Below are positions 45,518 to 55,478 of a stretch of 64,000 nucleotides of DNA, piece after piece. The stretch covers positions 177,051,956 to 177,115,955 of the forward strand of contig CP136063.1 in the NCBI GenBank assembly GCA_032622095.1, read 5' to 3'. This DNA comes from Siphonodentalium dalli. Taxonomy: Eukaryota > Mollusca > Scaphopoda > Gadilida > Siphonodentaliidae. The position numbers and the translations under genes are program-made. Numbering within the stretch: position 1 is the first letter of the stretch; every line of letters starts with the position of its first letter. Under the pieces are notes generated by a model, which did no database searches, was not told the DNA's origin, and saw only the letters and a program-made list of their open reading frames with translations.

Positions 45518-48126
45518 CCCCTGGAAGGTCTGGAAATTCACAAATGCTCAGAAAGCTTAACGAACCTATTATGGTCTATATGATCACATGGCAATACAGC
45601 AGTAGTTTCTGCTACCATATAAGCAATGAGGATGTGTTTCAAAGGGCTGAACCAAAACCACCCTATTCTGACGTGAAACCAAATGCACAGGAGAAAAAAA
45701 ATTCTTCTTGACACATTGGCAGACATACATGGTCAGATAAATTCGACATCTAATGACCAAGGCCTTGGAGATATTACGGCATCTGTTCCTCATCATATTC
45801 TAATAAATATGGCCCAACCCGAAAACGGTGCCATGGTGCCCCAAGGGGGATTCAAGGACGATATATAGAATTAAAGAACATCGCAAGCTTGATGACAAGG
45901 CTCGATTTGATGGCTGTGACCAAGAAGATCGTGACGCATTAAAACCCCAAATACTATGGGAAGGTCCCCATAGGGCAAAGTCGTGGATGATGACTCCCAG
46001 ATAGGAGAGCCACAGAAATACATAGTATATACTGTTTGTACAGTACTGTTGATGTAAACAAATATTCTATTATATGATTAAATGGAAGTGGCAGCCATGG
46101 GGGAACATCAAGTCCCGGGTGTCTGCAGGTTCATTCCAAATACGACCTCTTGCCTCAACTTGCAGGGTTAAGCCACGAATAGATGTGGTAAGATCGTAAG
46201 CTCACCTTAATGGCTGTGCCGTCTCGTGGGTAGTTCATGCCCATTGGTCGCTAAAAACCCTCTATGTGTATCGAAGAAGAGTAGGCTATGCGACCGCATT
46301 GGAGAACATTTCTGCACCCACATACAAACAAACTTTGGCTTCCATCGGTTCCAGGGTGCAGACGACCTACAATGTAAAGGAAGTCGTACCAACAACCCAT
46401 TTGGGAAAAGTAACGGCGTGGTCACCGCTGCTGAAGAATTTAACAAAAGTTCACTAAGCACAGGTTCGTCGATTGATATAAAGTTTGGACAGTGGACACC
46501 CCTCTGATACAAATTTCGCAATGCTGCACATTTGACACAAAACGTCTAAACGGTTGTTTGATGGTGTACGTGTAAGCGGAATGGTCATGTGAGTCAGGTG
46601 ATTCCGTTGGTAATGGAAACACATGTTACAAGTTACATGTACTGTGGCTGAACCTGGTTATTAACAATCACTAAACTTCCCAATACGTATAATCTTATAC
46701 AACTGTGAAGCTATATTATGCGAAGTAAACATATACAATGATGTAATTTCTTCAACTCAGTCTCAAGTAACTATCAAAAGCCTCAGCTTGATAAGGTATG
46801 TGTATAATGCATAAATGTGTATAGGAATATTCCGTGTTTGTCTCATCTTGCAATGTATTGTATTGTTGGGGCGATGGGTGCAATAACGTAACCAAACAAA
46901 TGTGACAGAAGATGATACAATCCGAAAACATTCATATGCATTATGTGTCTCGTCAACTCTTGAGAGTTTGTCCTGGATTATTGTTCAAAATGGAATTGAA
47001 TTATCACCCATGTAGAGGGGCAAAACAAGTTTATAAAATATTTCACGATTTTCGGTCTACTTTCATCAGAAAACTCAGAAATGTTGCCATCTGTAAATTA
47101 TACCACGACGTTATCATAATGTATATCTCGAATTGGGTACACTTCAATATAATAGCACAAACTAATCGGAGTTGTGCTTTTGTATTTTGCCATACCGAAA
47201 TTTCTAAAACTGATTTTGTTTCTTCTGAATTTTGGGGTGGGGGTGACACAATCTACCACCACATAGCATCTATGGCAAATAATGACATTCTTATCCTACA
47301 ATCATATGGAGTATGTATTTCCACAAGTTTATATATTATATACGGGATCTCCATTCAATGCAATACTGAATAATCGCCTATTAAGAGGGGCGAAACAACT
47401 GAAAATGAATGATTTTTTTGTCTATTTTCCACGTAAATTTAAGACATTTTCACATCTATCACCACAATCATGGCATTTCATTACTTTGTATTTATAAGTG
47501 TGTAATCTGCTATATCGTAGCACAAACATATCCCGAATACCTGTTCTTTTGTATTCATTTGTGCCGAATTTCCCTAAAACAGTGACTTTTTGCTGAATTT
47601 TGGGGTGAGGGTTGAAATAATCTTACATAACACATCACGTGTTAAATATGATGACATATTCAGCATACTGTCGTATGCGGTATATATATACGCACTTTTC
47701 TAGACTATATACGGTATCCTCGGTCAAAACAATATTCATCTATCGCCCATTAAGTGAGGCAAAAAAAATGAAAAATTGCGCTGTTTTGTCTATTTTACAG
47801 TAAATCTAAAAAAATTCTTCATTATATCAGAGAAATCGTACCACTATCATAGTAAATATCTAGAGGTATGTAGACTATAATATTTTAGCGCAAAATGTTC
47901 GCGTTTCTATACTTTTATTTCTCATTTTTCCGAATTTTACAAAAACAGGGATTTTTGCTGAATTTTGGCACTTAATCGGCTAAAAATCATCTTTTGCATC
48001 ATTTGTATATTTCACACCGGGTCCTATCCGATGCGGAATGTCATAACCTTCAAAATGATGTATCACAAGCCCGTGTGTGGTGCCGATGGACTAAACTTTC
48101 TGAAATCGGTTCCGTCCGCTCTACTA

Positions 48127-49051
48127 TAGGGTTGAAACGATTAATCGACTAGTCGTAGACGGCGCTGAAATGTCAGAACGTCGACTATGAATTTTGCCGT
48201 CGACTAGTCGGAACATAGTGTATTACTTCCATATATAACGTTTTCAAGATCAATTCTGTCATAAACGGTGTTAACTGCGCGTAAGTTATGGTAAGTATAA
48301 CGTTTGGTGGCACCCGGAATTGACAGTGTTACTAGTATAGACGCACACGGTGACCCGACTATTAATTGAAAGAATGAAATTGACAACACAATGTCTCACT
48401 CGTCGTTTGAGGTCAAAGACATCACTGCGACATAATGGCAATGATTGACACAGCTTTATCGTTTGTCGGATACCGCTTGGATCTAGACACTGTATATTTC
48501 AATTGATCTCGCACCGTCGGGTTATGATGCGACTCTGGGTGAAGGTCGCTTAAGGTGACGTCATTGGTGCTACCGTATATAAATGATACTGACATTAAGA
48601 ACTGGCTATCGTATTCTACAACATAGCCTATGCTATAGGGCCTATTTAGTCGGAACATTAACATTTTATAGTGACACCGCTCGGCACCGGTTTATTGGTG
48701 ATCACGTGACTAAACGAGATCTCGAACGCTGATATTAAATTTAAAACCTGTATAAATGATCGAGTTTCTAATCATTATCCACCACATGTCTAATTATATA
48801 ATTACATTCAGTGTGTTGGATAAATATTAAGATGTTTACAGTATTATTTCCCAAATAAATTGGTGTCTATGCTGGGAAATGCGCTACGCAATAGACCGTC
48901 ATTGCATTAGTCATCAGTGTACGCCATGTACGATGAATTTTCCGTACCATGTTATGTTTGAAAGTTTTGATATCGGGTACCGACTAGTTGACGCAACTCA
49001 ACTTTTGGGTCTCGACTAGTCGACTGAAATTCACTAATCGTTTCAACACTA
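48127..49051. mobile_element. hAT-like MITE
   Basis: TAGGGTTGAAACGATTAATC then GACTAGTCG at the left, with the inverse CGACTAGTCGACTGAAATTC..AATCGTTTCAACACTA at the right. Flanks share CTCTAC (48119-48124 and 49054-49059); an exact 8-bp duplication is not resolved. The terminus form is that of hAT elements. No transposase. It splits the right arm of the giant inverted repeat. Confidence 0.75.
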
Positions 49052-49316
49052 GACTCTACCCCGCACATCAGGCTAGCATCACTAAATTCATCCTCTTGGG
49101 ACCTCATTCTGCATTGCCTAATCTGCTATGGGAGACCTAGACTCAGATTTAAGTTCCCAGACGGTGATGTGCACCCATTGGGGACCTCGATTATGCATGG
49201 TATTGTCTGCCAATTTGGGGATATAGAGAAACTAAACTAAAACAGAAAATGAAACTTCAAAAATTTAATTTTGATAATAAAGATACATTCCAGAGAAGAT
49301 AAGCCGGTGAGCCTTA

Positions 49317-49407
49317 GCAGAATGAGGTCCCCAGAGGGTGAATTTAGTTATGCTAGCCTGCTGTGGCAGCTGTGCAGGGTAACATCAATAATTTGACCTC
49401 ATTCTGC
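49317..49407. mobile_element. Small palindromic MITE (GCAGAATGAGG family)
   Basis: GCAGAATGAGGTCCCCAGAG, GGTGAATTTAGTTATGCTAG and the inverse ACCTCATTCTGC. Same termini as 42226-42381 and the giant inverted repeat. Confidence 0.75.
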
Positions 49408-49419
49408 AAATGACCAGCA

Positions 49420-50426
49420 CCATTATTTTTAGGCCTGGATCCAGTATTTCTCAAATAATCTGAAATTACAATTCACGTGAATTTCTCAATTAAATTTTAT
49501 TCATTATTTTTAATAGTTTCTACGCGATCTGAGTATATTTTGGTACTCTTTGTAAACACAGAGTATTCTATGGCATAGACTTATTGCATGGGATCAGTCA
49601 CATGCTTTTTATGAACTATTTTGTATTGATCAGTCGATTTAATAGTTCAGGAAATATTAACCCCTACAAGATATCTGATCTGATAACTAACTAAAATATT
49701 TGCCATCAGATTGTGTTTATATTTCATGGCAAAGTTTATGATGACACACCCCTGACGTGTATAGCTGGTGTCATTTGGTTGATTTGCCTCAAAATAATAA
49801 CCCTGTACACGCATATTGACCCATTCCTTAGACACATGCTAGATCTAATTTGATAATATCACATTTTAAAGTCAAATATTTTCCACCCGATCACTCTCAT
49901 AATTCACATCCAGATTAATCATGACACAATCTTCACCTGTATAGATATTGGTATCGATTTATCGGTATTAACCATACCTATACCCATAACATGAACACAT
50001 GCTATCCAAAGCAATACTTTATCTGATCAGTCTCATTTATATACATACACAAGTAAATAATGGAAACCCCTAAATATATCGTTCCAATCATCTCCACGTT
50101 ATGTGTACAGGCGTATGTTCAGTCTTGATCGAGTTGGTATGGTAGAAGGGATGGGTTAAACATCATCCGTTATATTCATTTTTAAGATCCTATTTTCGAT
50201 TATAGTATGGTTGAAGGTATGGAATTACATTTGCTAATTACATATTTTCACAAATAATAGGCCAGTTTGTTGCAAAATTATACAATTATCGCATTGTTTC
50301 GAGGTTGACTCGAAGAATTGTCAACCCGAGGAAGTCAATATTCACTGAGGCTGAGGAAGTCAATATTAACCGAGGCCAAGCCCTGATTTCAGACCCAATA
50401 TCTACAATTTTTGAATTCATTTTCAG
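49420..50426. other. MRPS14 intron 2, distal part
   Basis: AT-rich intron sequence with no mobile element recognised apart from GGGATGGGTTAAACATC (50150), the end motif of the 35741/62216 repeat. It ends at acceptor CATTTTCAG (AG at 50425-50426). Confidence 0.5.
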
Positions 50427-50612
50427 GATGCAGCATATAAAGAGATGGAATCAATGCATAAGAACACTAGACCAGATAGAGTGACTATTATGTGTGTAAT
50501 GACTGGTCGTGTTAGAGGCAATGTTGAGAAATGGCGAGTAAGTAGACTCAAATGGAGAGATTTTGCAGACTATAATCAAATGTCTGGTGTTATACGAGCC
50601 AAGTGGGGATAG
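50427..50612 (+). CDS. MRPS14: MRPS14 exon 3 (C-terminal half and stop)
   Basis: Begins in phase 0 after TTTTCAG, continuing LPLELK of exon 2 with DAAYKEMESMHKNTRPDRVT, then IMCVMTGRVRGNVEKWRVSR, and ends LKWRDFADYNQMSGVIRAKW followed by G and TAG (50610-50612). The S14 signature (R..RC.MTGR.RG....W.LSR..FR) is recognisable, though the first Arg/Cys positions are partly changed (TIMCVMTGR). The C-terminal SG.xRAxW matches animal MRPS14. Joined with exon 2 and the exon 1 candidate the protein has about 143 residues, near the usual 125-145. Intron 2 is 8.45 kb and contains the giant inverted repeat. The frame is intact, so the gene is probably functional. Confidence 0.92.
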   Translation, partial: DAAYKEMESMHKNTRPDRVTIMCVMTGRVRGNVEKWRVSRLKWRDFADYNQMSGVIRAKWG

Positions 50613-50649
50613 TTTGCTGTAATGAAAAATGAAAGGACATCCTATTAGT

Positions 50650-51090
50650 TATGACCAGATGTGCGTTCTTCAGCACAAAGGAATAAAATATTTAACATTA
50701 AGATGTATTCAGGTTTCCAGACCCTTAGTTACCATGACAACAACAAATGTGCATCACTGAGCATTCTTCAGCACAAAGGAATGAAATTGAAAGATGTATG
50801 TAGGATTCCAGACCCTTAGTTACCGTGACGACAACAAATGTGCATCACTGAGCATTCTTCAGCACAAAGGAATGAAATTGAAAGATGTATGTATGATTCC
50901 AGACCCTTAGTTACCGTGACGACAACAAATGTGCATCACTGAGCATTCTTCAGCACAAAGGAATGAAATTGAAAGATGCATGTAGGATTCCAGACCCTTA
51001 GTTACCGTGACGACAACAAATGTGCATCACTGAGTGTTTTTCAGCACAAAGGAATAAAATATATAACTTTAGATGTATTCAGGTTATTGA
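50650..51090 (+). repeat. 91-bp tandem repeat in MRPS14 3' UTR
   Basis: CAGCACAAAGGAAT recurs at 50671, 50769, 50860, 50951 and 51042 (spacing 98, 91, 91, 91). Units share TTCCAGACCCTTAGTTACCG, TGACGACAACAAATG and TGCATCACTGAG. The first and last units read GGAATAAAAT, a poly(A) signal; the middle three read GGAATGAAAT. The repeat begins about 40 bases after the MRPS14 stop codon. Confidence 0.88.
50682..50687 (+). promoter_or_regulatory. Candidate poly(A) signal AATAAA for MRPS14
   Basis: AATAAA 70 bases after the stop codon, in the first 91-bp unit. A second copy in the last unit, at 51053-51058, could give a longer 3' UTR. Position only; no transcript evidence. Confidence 0.45.
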
Positions 51091-51099
51091 ATCTTCTTC

Positions 51100-51950
51100 A
51101 TCAAGTGCATTTCCATTGTTTCAATAGACTACAGAGTACAAACCGCACTGCTCTTGGGCTAAGAAACCTTGCAATACTAACGAACGATCAAACATACAGA
51201 TAAATGTAACACTGTCAAAAATTATCTATAGATACACTGCTCAATCTTTTTAAGAATGACATAAGACGGGACATCTATATTCACAAGGGTCACATGATGA
51301 TTACATACAAACTCATTCAGTGAAAACCTCGCCAGTCTCTGTTCTGTGTTAGTTGCAGAATAGCCAAAATGGCACGCACAATAAGATAATTTCCTAATTC
51401 TGTCGCTAGCGGCAGAATATCCTGTTTAGCTAATTTGCCGCAAACAAAAACGTAATGCATCTCGCGGTTGTACCTTTCAAACATGGAAAGACTAACTATT
51501 GAATACTTTTATTAATTTTAACCCTTCTTTCGTCAATTTGAAAACATGGTGCTTAACATTCTTGATTGTCTTGCTGTCACATTTCCAATATAAGGTATGC
51601 GTTGCCAGTTTGTGTTTGGTAATGGCATCAAAAACTGCAGTAGGAGAGCCAAAAGAATCGGACAACACATCTTATGCAGACTACGCCATGTTTACTTTGA
51701 CCATTACTTATTATGAAGTTTTCCTATTCATTGCGGCTACCAATTTAAACGTTTCCAGAACTGTTTGTGTTCTATCTCTTCAGACTTGATACACTTCAGA
51801 CTTGATTCGAGATTTGATGCGATTTCGAATCTTTTGCCGGATTCGAGTTTAGATTCAATTCGAAATGTAAAACTCTGATTCGAAGGGCCCTAATATTTTG
51901 GTATTCAAATAAAAACTGGAGGTATTCTCTATAAAATGCATTTTTTTTGT
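51100..51950. other. Non-coding stretch after MRPS14
   Basis: No gene seen with confidence. The plus frame 51499-51789 starts within non-coding-like sequence; its inner ATG (51624) peptide MASKTAVGEPKESDNTSYAD has a protein-like look but no following exon. Confidence 0.35.
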
Positions 51951-51954
51951 TAAA

Positions 51955-52150
51955 TGGACATAAGGCCTTCACAGTGGGTAAATGTGAAAAACCAAACAGG
52001 TTTTGTCACGGTAAAACAATCATCGCTAAGAGCATGGTAAAGTAGAGTTTTGCTTCTTATTTTTAATATTGATAACTCTCCAGTGACAAAATATTGCATG
52101 TTGAAACGATTATTATGTAAACATTACTGTCACAGTGTCAGTCATCACCA
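51955..52150 (+). repeat. Diverged dispersed repeat, copy 1
   Basis: CAGTGGGTAAATGTG, GAGCATGGTAAA, ATTGATAACTCTCCAGTGAC and GTTGAAACGATTATTATGTA with AACATTACTGT align in order with 59455-59650. Non-coding. Confidence 0.6.
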
Positions 52151-52230
52151 ATTCAAATTGCAAATTAAGTGTTGTAGATGAAAATCGGTATTTTCTAAAA
52201 TGGCTGGCATTTACATGACAAAGGTTTTAA

Positions 52231-52426
52231 TGCACCCAGGGCCGATAAGGTTCGGGGTGATTTATGTGGTTCTTTGATCCTGTCATCCGGCAGACATTCC
52301 GGTTTTTCGGTACGATCCGTTCCGTATCGGCCGAACTTAAAGTCCGCATTTTACATCCGCCCGGAATGCTGCCTCCTTCCGGTAACTGAGAAAGCAATTC
52401 ACTTTTGAATTATACGCATCGCGCTC
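52231..52426 (+). repeat. Split direct repeat A1
   Basis: Starts TGCACCCAGGGCCGATAAGG and ends TATACGCATCGCGCTC. Identical to A2 (57588-57783). Likely holds the 5' end of the element RNA and promoter; that role is inferred from position. Confidence 0.95.
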
Positions 52427-52621
52427 GGTTGTGTGTCGTCAAATCCTATCTGTTTCCATCCGTCACCGTGTTTCTTCGCCAGCCTTCATTTATTCGTCTA
52501 TCATCTTGTTCCTTGTGCGTTCTGTCTGCGTCCTGTTCCGTCGGCGTTACCTATTTTCGTGGGTAGCGCACGTGTTTCCCTGTTTGTGTTTGTCGTTCGG
52601 TGGCAATCACATATTTCTCTT

Positions 52622-53896
52622 ATGGTTCGTACGGGATCTCGCGGTCAGGCCCGCGACCGTTCATCTCGTAGCAGTCGCCAGGATGCGTCTGCCAGCTCGT
52701 CTCGTGCTGGTCCTGCTTCCAGTGACCGTGTTGGGCCTTCTTCTCGGGGTTCGGCCAGTGTGTCATCTGTGGCTGATTCACGGGTGCGCGGCCGTGGTCA
52801 GCATTCGCGTGGCAGGCCTGCTCGTGGCTCTGGACGGGGACGCCGCGCCTCCCGTGGCCGGGTTTCCCATTCTCGTGGCCGCGATCCTGTTCGTCAGCCT
52901 CGTCGTCAGCCCAGTCGTCAGTCTCGTCGCCAGGCTAGTCGCCGACAGGATGGTTCTCCGCGCCCCAAGTTTCCGCGCTATGGATCCAGGTCACCATCAG
53001 CGTCTCCTTTGTCGACCCGTCGTCGCAGCAGTTCTGATGACAGCTCCACTTCTCTCCGCCGCCGCGAGGATTCCCGTGTGGCGTCAGTGATCCACCGACC
53101 GAACGCTCCGGCAAGAGACAGAACTGATCCGGGTAATGCCTTATTTAGTTTTCCATCCTCGCTGGTCTCCCCTTGGGACGCCCCCTTGCCGATTCCTACG
53201 GCGGCAGATGGCTATGGCTCTCATGTTTCCCGATCTATTCGCGACAAAATTTTCCGGGGCGATTTTATCAATTTGGATCAGCTGCAGGAACCTGCCGCCT
53301 CTATTCATACCGTTGACCCCCATCAGTTGGTTGTCTCTGCTTCCGGGCGAATCCGTGTTGCGCCAAGCGGGCATGCTGCTCCAATAACGTCTGTTGACTC
53401 GTGGACCGATGCTTTTCTCACTTTCATTTCGGTATACCTCGACGTTCACCCTGAATCGTCGGCCCAGCCCCTTTTGCGTTACCTGCGCACCATTCGTTGG
53501 GCGGCTGCTAAATGTGGGGGATCTGCCTGGCAGGTGTACGATACCCAATTTCGGTTGAAGTGGGATGGTAATACAGCTACTCCTTGGGAGACCATCGACC
53601 CTAACATTTGGCTGCTGGTCATGACGCCCCAGGTTCGGCAACCTCCGCAGCCGACTCTGCCTCCGGTTCGTGCCTCCGGGCGTGCGGACAATTTTCCCAC
53701 GCGTCCGGGCCGTCCCAGTCCCGTCTGTTTTGAATTCAACGCCGGCCGCTGCTCCTGGCCAAACTGTCGTTTTCGACACATCTGCAACATCTGCTCAGAG
53801 CCTCATGCCGCAACCGCTGCCCATGGACAAGACTTTCGCCGCTCAGCCCGCGGCGGTCGCCAGCAGCGTCTACCAGCTCGCCCCTTCCGCCGTTAA
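52622..53896 (+). CDS. Ngaro ORF1: gag-like protein with zinc finger
   Basis: Structural protein of the retrotransposon, presumed to package its RNA. The frame is open from 52433 but only by a GTG there; the first ATG, 52622, gives 424 residues. It starts with a long Ser/Arg and RG-rich region (about 1-160: GRGQHSRGRPARGSGRGRRA) likely to bind RNA. A middle domain (about 200-330) includes VDSWTDAFLTFISVYLDVHP. Near the C-terminus is a CCCH-type finger CFEFNAGRCSWPNCRFRH (about 369-386, C-x7-C-x4-C-x3-H) followed by a second Cys pair and His (CNIC..H). The end overlaps ORF2 in another frame. The frame is intact. Confidence 0.85.
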   Translation: MVRTGSRGQARDRSSRSSRQDASASSSRAGPASSDRVGPSSRGSASVSSVADSRVRGRGQHSRGRPARGSGRGRRASRGRVSHSRGRDPVRQPRRQPSRQSRRQASRRQDGSPRPKFPRYGSRSPSASPLSTRRRSSSDDSSTSLRRREDSRVASVIHRPNAPARDRTDPGNALFSFPSSLVSPWDAPLPIPTAADGYGSHVSRSIRDKIFRGDFINLDQLQEPAASIHTVDPHQLVVSASGRIRVAPSGHAAPITSVDSWTDAFLTFISVYLDVHPESSAQPLLRYLRTIRWAAAKCGGSAWQVYDTQFRLKWDGNTATPWETIDPNIWLLVMTPQVRQPPQPTLPPVRASGRADNFPTRPGRPSPVCFEFNAGRCSWPNCRFRHICNICSEPHAATAAHGQDFRRSARGGRQQRLPARPFRR

Positions 53897-55478
53897 TCTA
53901 GACTATTTGTGTTGGTGGCTTGGGAGGTACCCTCGGCACCAAGTCGCGCGGGAACTCCGGTTCGGTTTTACTCATGGTTTTCCACTCCATTATACTGGCC
54001 CGCGTCTGCCAACTGACGCTCCGAACCTCAAGTCTGCTCGTGACCGTCCCGAGGTCGTCCGGGAAAAGATCCTTAAGGAAGTTCGCCTTGGTCGCATTGC
54101 TGGTCCTTTCTGTGCTCGTCCAATTCCAACGCTCCGCGTGTCGCCGCTTGGACTGGTGCCTAAACATGAACCTGACTCATTCCGTCTCATCCATCACCTC
54201 TCCTATCCGGCAGGCCAGTCGCTCAATGATCATATTCCGCGCGAATTCACTACTGTCACATATACCAGTTTTGACGCTGCTGTTGCCACCATCCAGTCCC
54301 TTGGGGCCGGGACTTTGCTCGCGCGCGGGGATTTGGAGGCTGCTTATCGTAATCTTCGCATCTACCCGGGCGATTTCGATCAACTTGGTTTTAAACTGGA
54401 CGACATGTATTATTTCGACAAATGCTTACCTTTCGGCTGCAGCGTGTCGTGCGCAACTTTTGAAAAATTCTCGACATTTTTGGAATGGGTTGTTAAGCAG
54501 CGGTCCGGCAACCCACACATCTTGCACTACTGCGATGACTTCCTGTTCTGTGGTCCGCCAGCCACGTCCCAGGCCTCAGACAGTCTTGACATGTTTCATC
54601 GCGTTTGCTCTGATCTTGGCGTACCTATTGCTCATGAAAAAACGGTCTCGCCCACCTCGAAGCTCTGCTACCTTGGTCTCGAACTCGATACGTTGGCTAA
54701 CGCGGTGCGTCTCCCTGCTGAGAAGCTCACAGCCATTCAGTCCAAAATCTCTATGGCTTTGCGCTGCCGTAAAATCTCGGTCCGTGAACTACAGTCGCTC
54801 ATTGGCTCATTACAATTTGCGTGCAAGGCGATTCGTCCGGGCCGCCCATTTTGTCGTCGCCTGATTGATGCCCTGCAGGGATTTTCTAAGCCGCATCACA
54901 AAATCCGAATTAATTCTGGCATGCGTGCCGATTTGGCCACGTGGTTACAGTTCTTCACGTCATTCAATGGGATCTACCTTTTCCCTTCTGCGACCTGGCT
55001 CCATGATACCGACATCAATTTCCACACAGACGCTTGTGGTGGTCAGTCCGGCGGCTTTGGTGCTTATTTCAACGGCCTTTGGGCTTTTGGCAAGTGGCCC
55101 CTTCCTTGGCATGCTTTGGGCCTGACCCGCAATATGGGTGTCCTCGAGATGTTCCCAGTCTTAGTGGCCATCAGCGTCTGGGGGCGTCGCCTCCGGAATC
55201 ATCGCCTCCATTTACACTGTGATAACATTACCGTGGTCCGCGCCATCAACGACCAAACTTCCAAATGCAAGCCGCTCATGGCCCTGTTGCGCCAGCTGGT
55301 CCTGCTGCTCCTGTCTCACAACATCTCCTTGCGTGCTTCATGGATCGCGTCTCGTGATAATGCTCTCGCTGACAGCCTCTCTCGTTTCCAGATGAAACGT
55401 TTCCGTCGACTGGCGCCGTCCGCCGCCCGAACGCCAACACCATTTCCCAGGTGCCTGTGGACCTGCGTCGACATGTAA
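53805..55478 (+). CDS. Ngaro ORF2: reverse transcriptase-RNase H
   Basis: Copies the element RNA into DNA. The frame is open from 53670; 53805 is its first ATG (the one at 53823 is an alternative), 92 bases before ORF1 ends. ORF1 frameshifting is also possible. From 53805 (557 residues): motif A GDLEAAYR (Asp 176), motif B LPFGCSVSCATFEKF, motif C YCDDFLF (Tyr 242, both Asp kept), then KLCYLGLELD. RNase H: TDACGGQSGGFGAYF (Asp 409), MGVLEMFPVL (Glu 448), LHCDNITVV (Asp 473), RDNALADSLSR (Asp 523). All catalytic residues are present. The sequence type is DIRS/Ngaro. It overlaps the recombinase frame by 28 bases. Confidence 0.93.
   Translation: MPQPLPMDKTFAAQPAAVASSVYQLAPSAVNLDYLCWWLGRYPRHQVARELRFGFTHGFPLHYTGPRLPTDAPNLKSARDRPEVVREKILKEVRLGRIAGPFCARPIPTLRVSPLGLVPKHEPDSFRLIHHLSYPAGQSLNDHIPREFTTVTYTSFDAAVATIQSLGAGTLLARGDLEAAYRNLRIYPGDFDQLGFKLDDMYYFDKCLPFGCSVSCATFEKFSTFLEWVVKQRSGNPHILHYCDDFLFCGPPATSQASDSLDMFHRVCSDLGVPIAHEKTVSPTSKLCYLGLELDTLANAVRLPAEKLTAIQSKISMALRCRKISVRELQSLIGSLQFACKAIRPGRPFCRRLIDALQGFSKPHHKIRINSGMRADLATWLQFFTSFNGIYLFPSATWLHDTDINFHTDACGGQSGGFGAYFNGLWAFGKWPLPWHALGLTRNMGVLEMFPVLVAISVWGRRLRNHRLHLHCDNITVVRAINDQTSKCKPLMALLRQLVLLLLSHNISLRASWIASRDNALADSLSRFQMKRFRRLAPSAARTPTPFPRCLWTCVDM

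Larger units (their letters stand above)
42409..49113. mobile_element. Giant inverted repeat element in MRPS14 intron 2
   Basis: Left arm 42409-44197 reappears inverted at 46384-49113. The right arm is longer only because a hAT-like MITE (48127-49051) is inserted in it; without it both arms are about 1.8 kb. The spacer is 2.2 kb (44198-46383). The outer ends TGCAGAATGA..CAGAGGGTGAATTTAGTGA are those of the small MITEs at 42226 and 49317. Each arm contains three diverged tandem units of about 360 bp (markers TACAAAAGCAC and GCC(C/T)CTCTTAAT(A/G)GGCGAT). ORFs in the arms are mirror pairs with no known motif. No transposase found. This is either a very large foldback transposon or an inverted duplication. 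Confidence 0.85.

Noticed and set aside
43235-47373. ORF pairs at 43314-43541 and 47043-47249 and similar
   Set aside because: They are mirror images produced by the giant inverted repeat, with frame breaks between arms; no recognisable protein.
51499-51789. Possible N-terminal exon of a membrane protein (MASKTAVGEPKESDNTSYAD)
   Set aside because: No following exon or donor in phase, and the upstream part is low-complexity AT-rich sequence.
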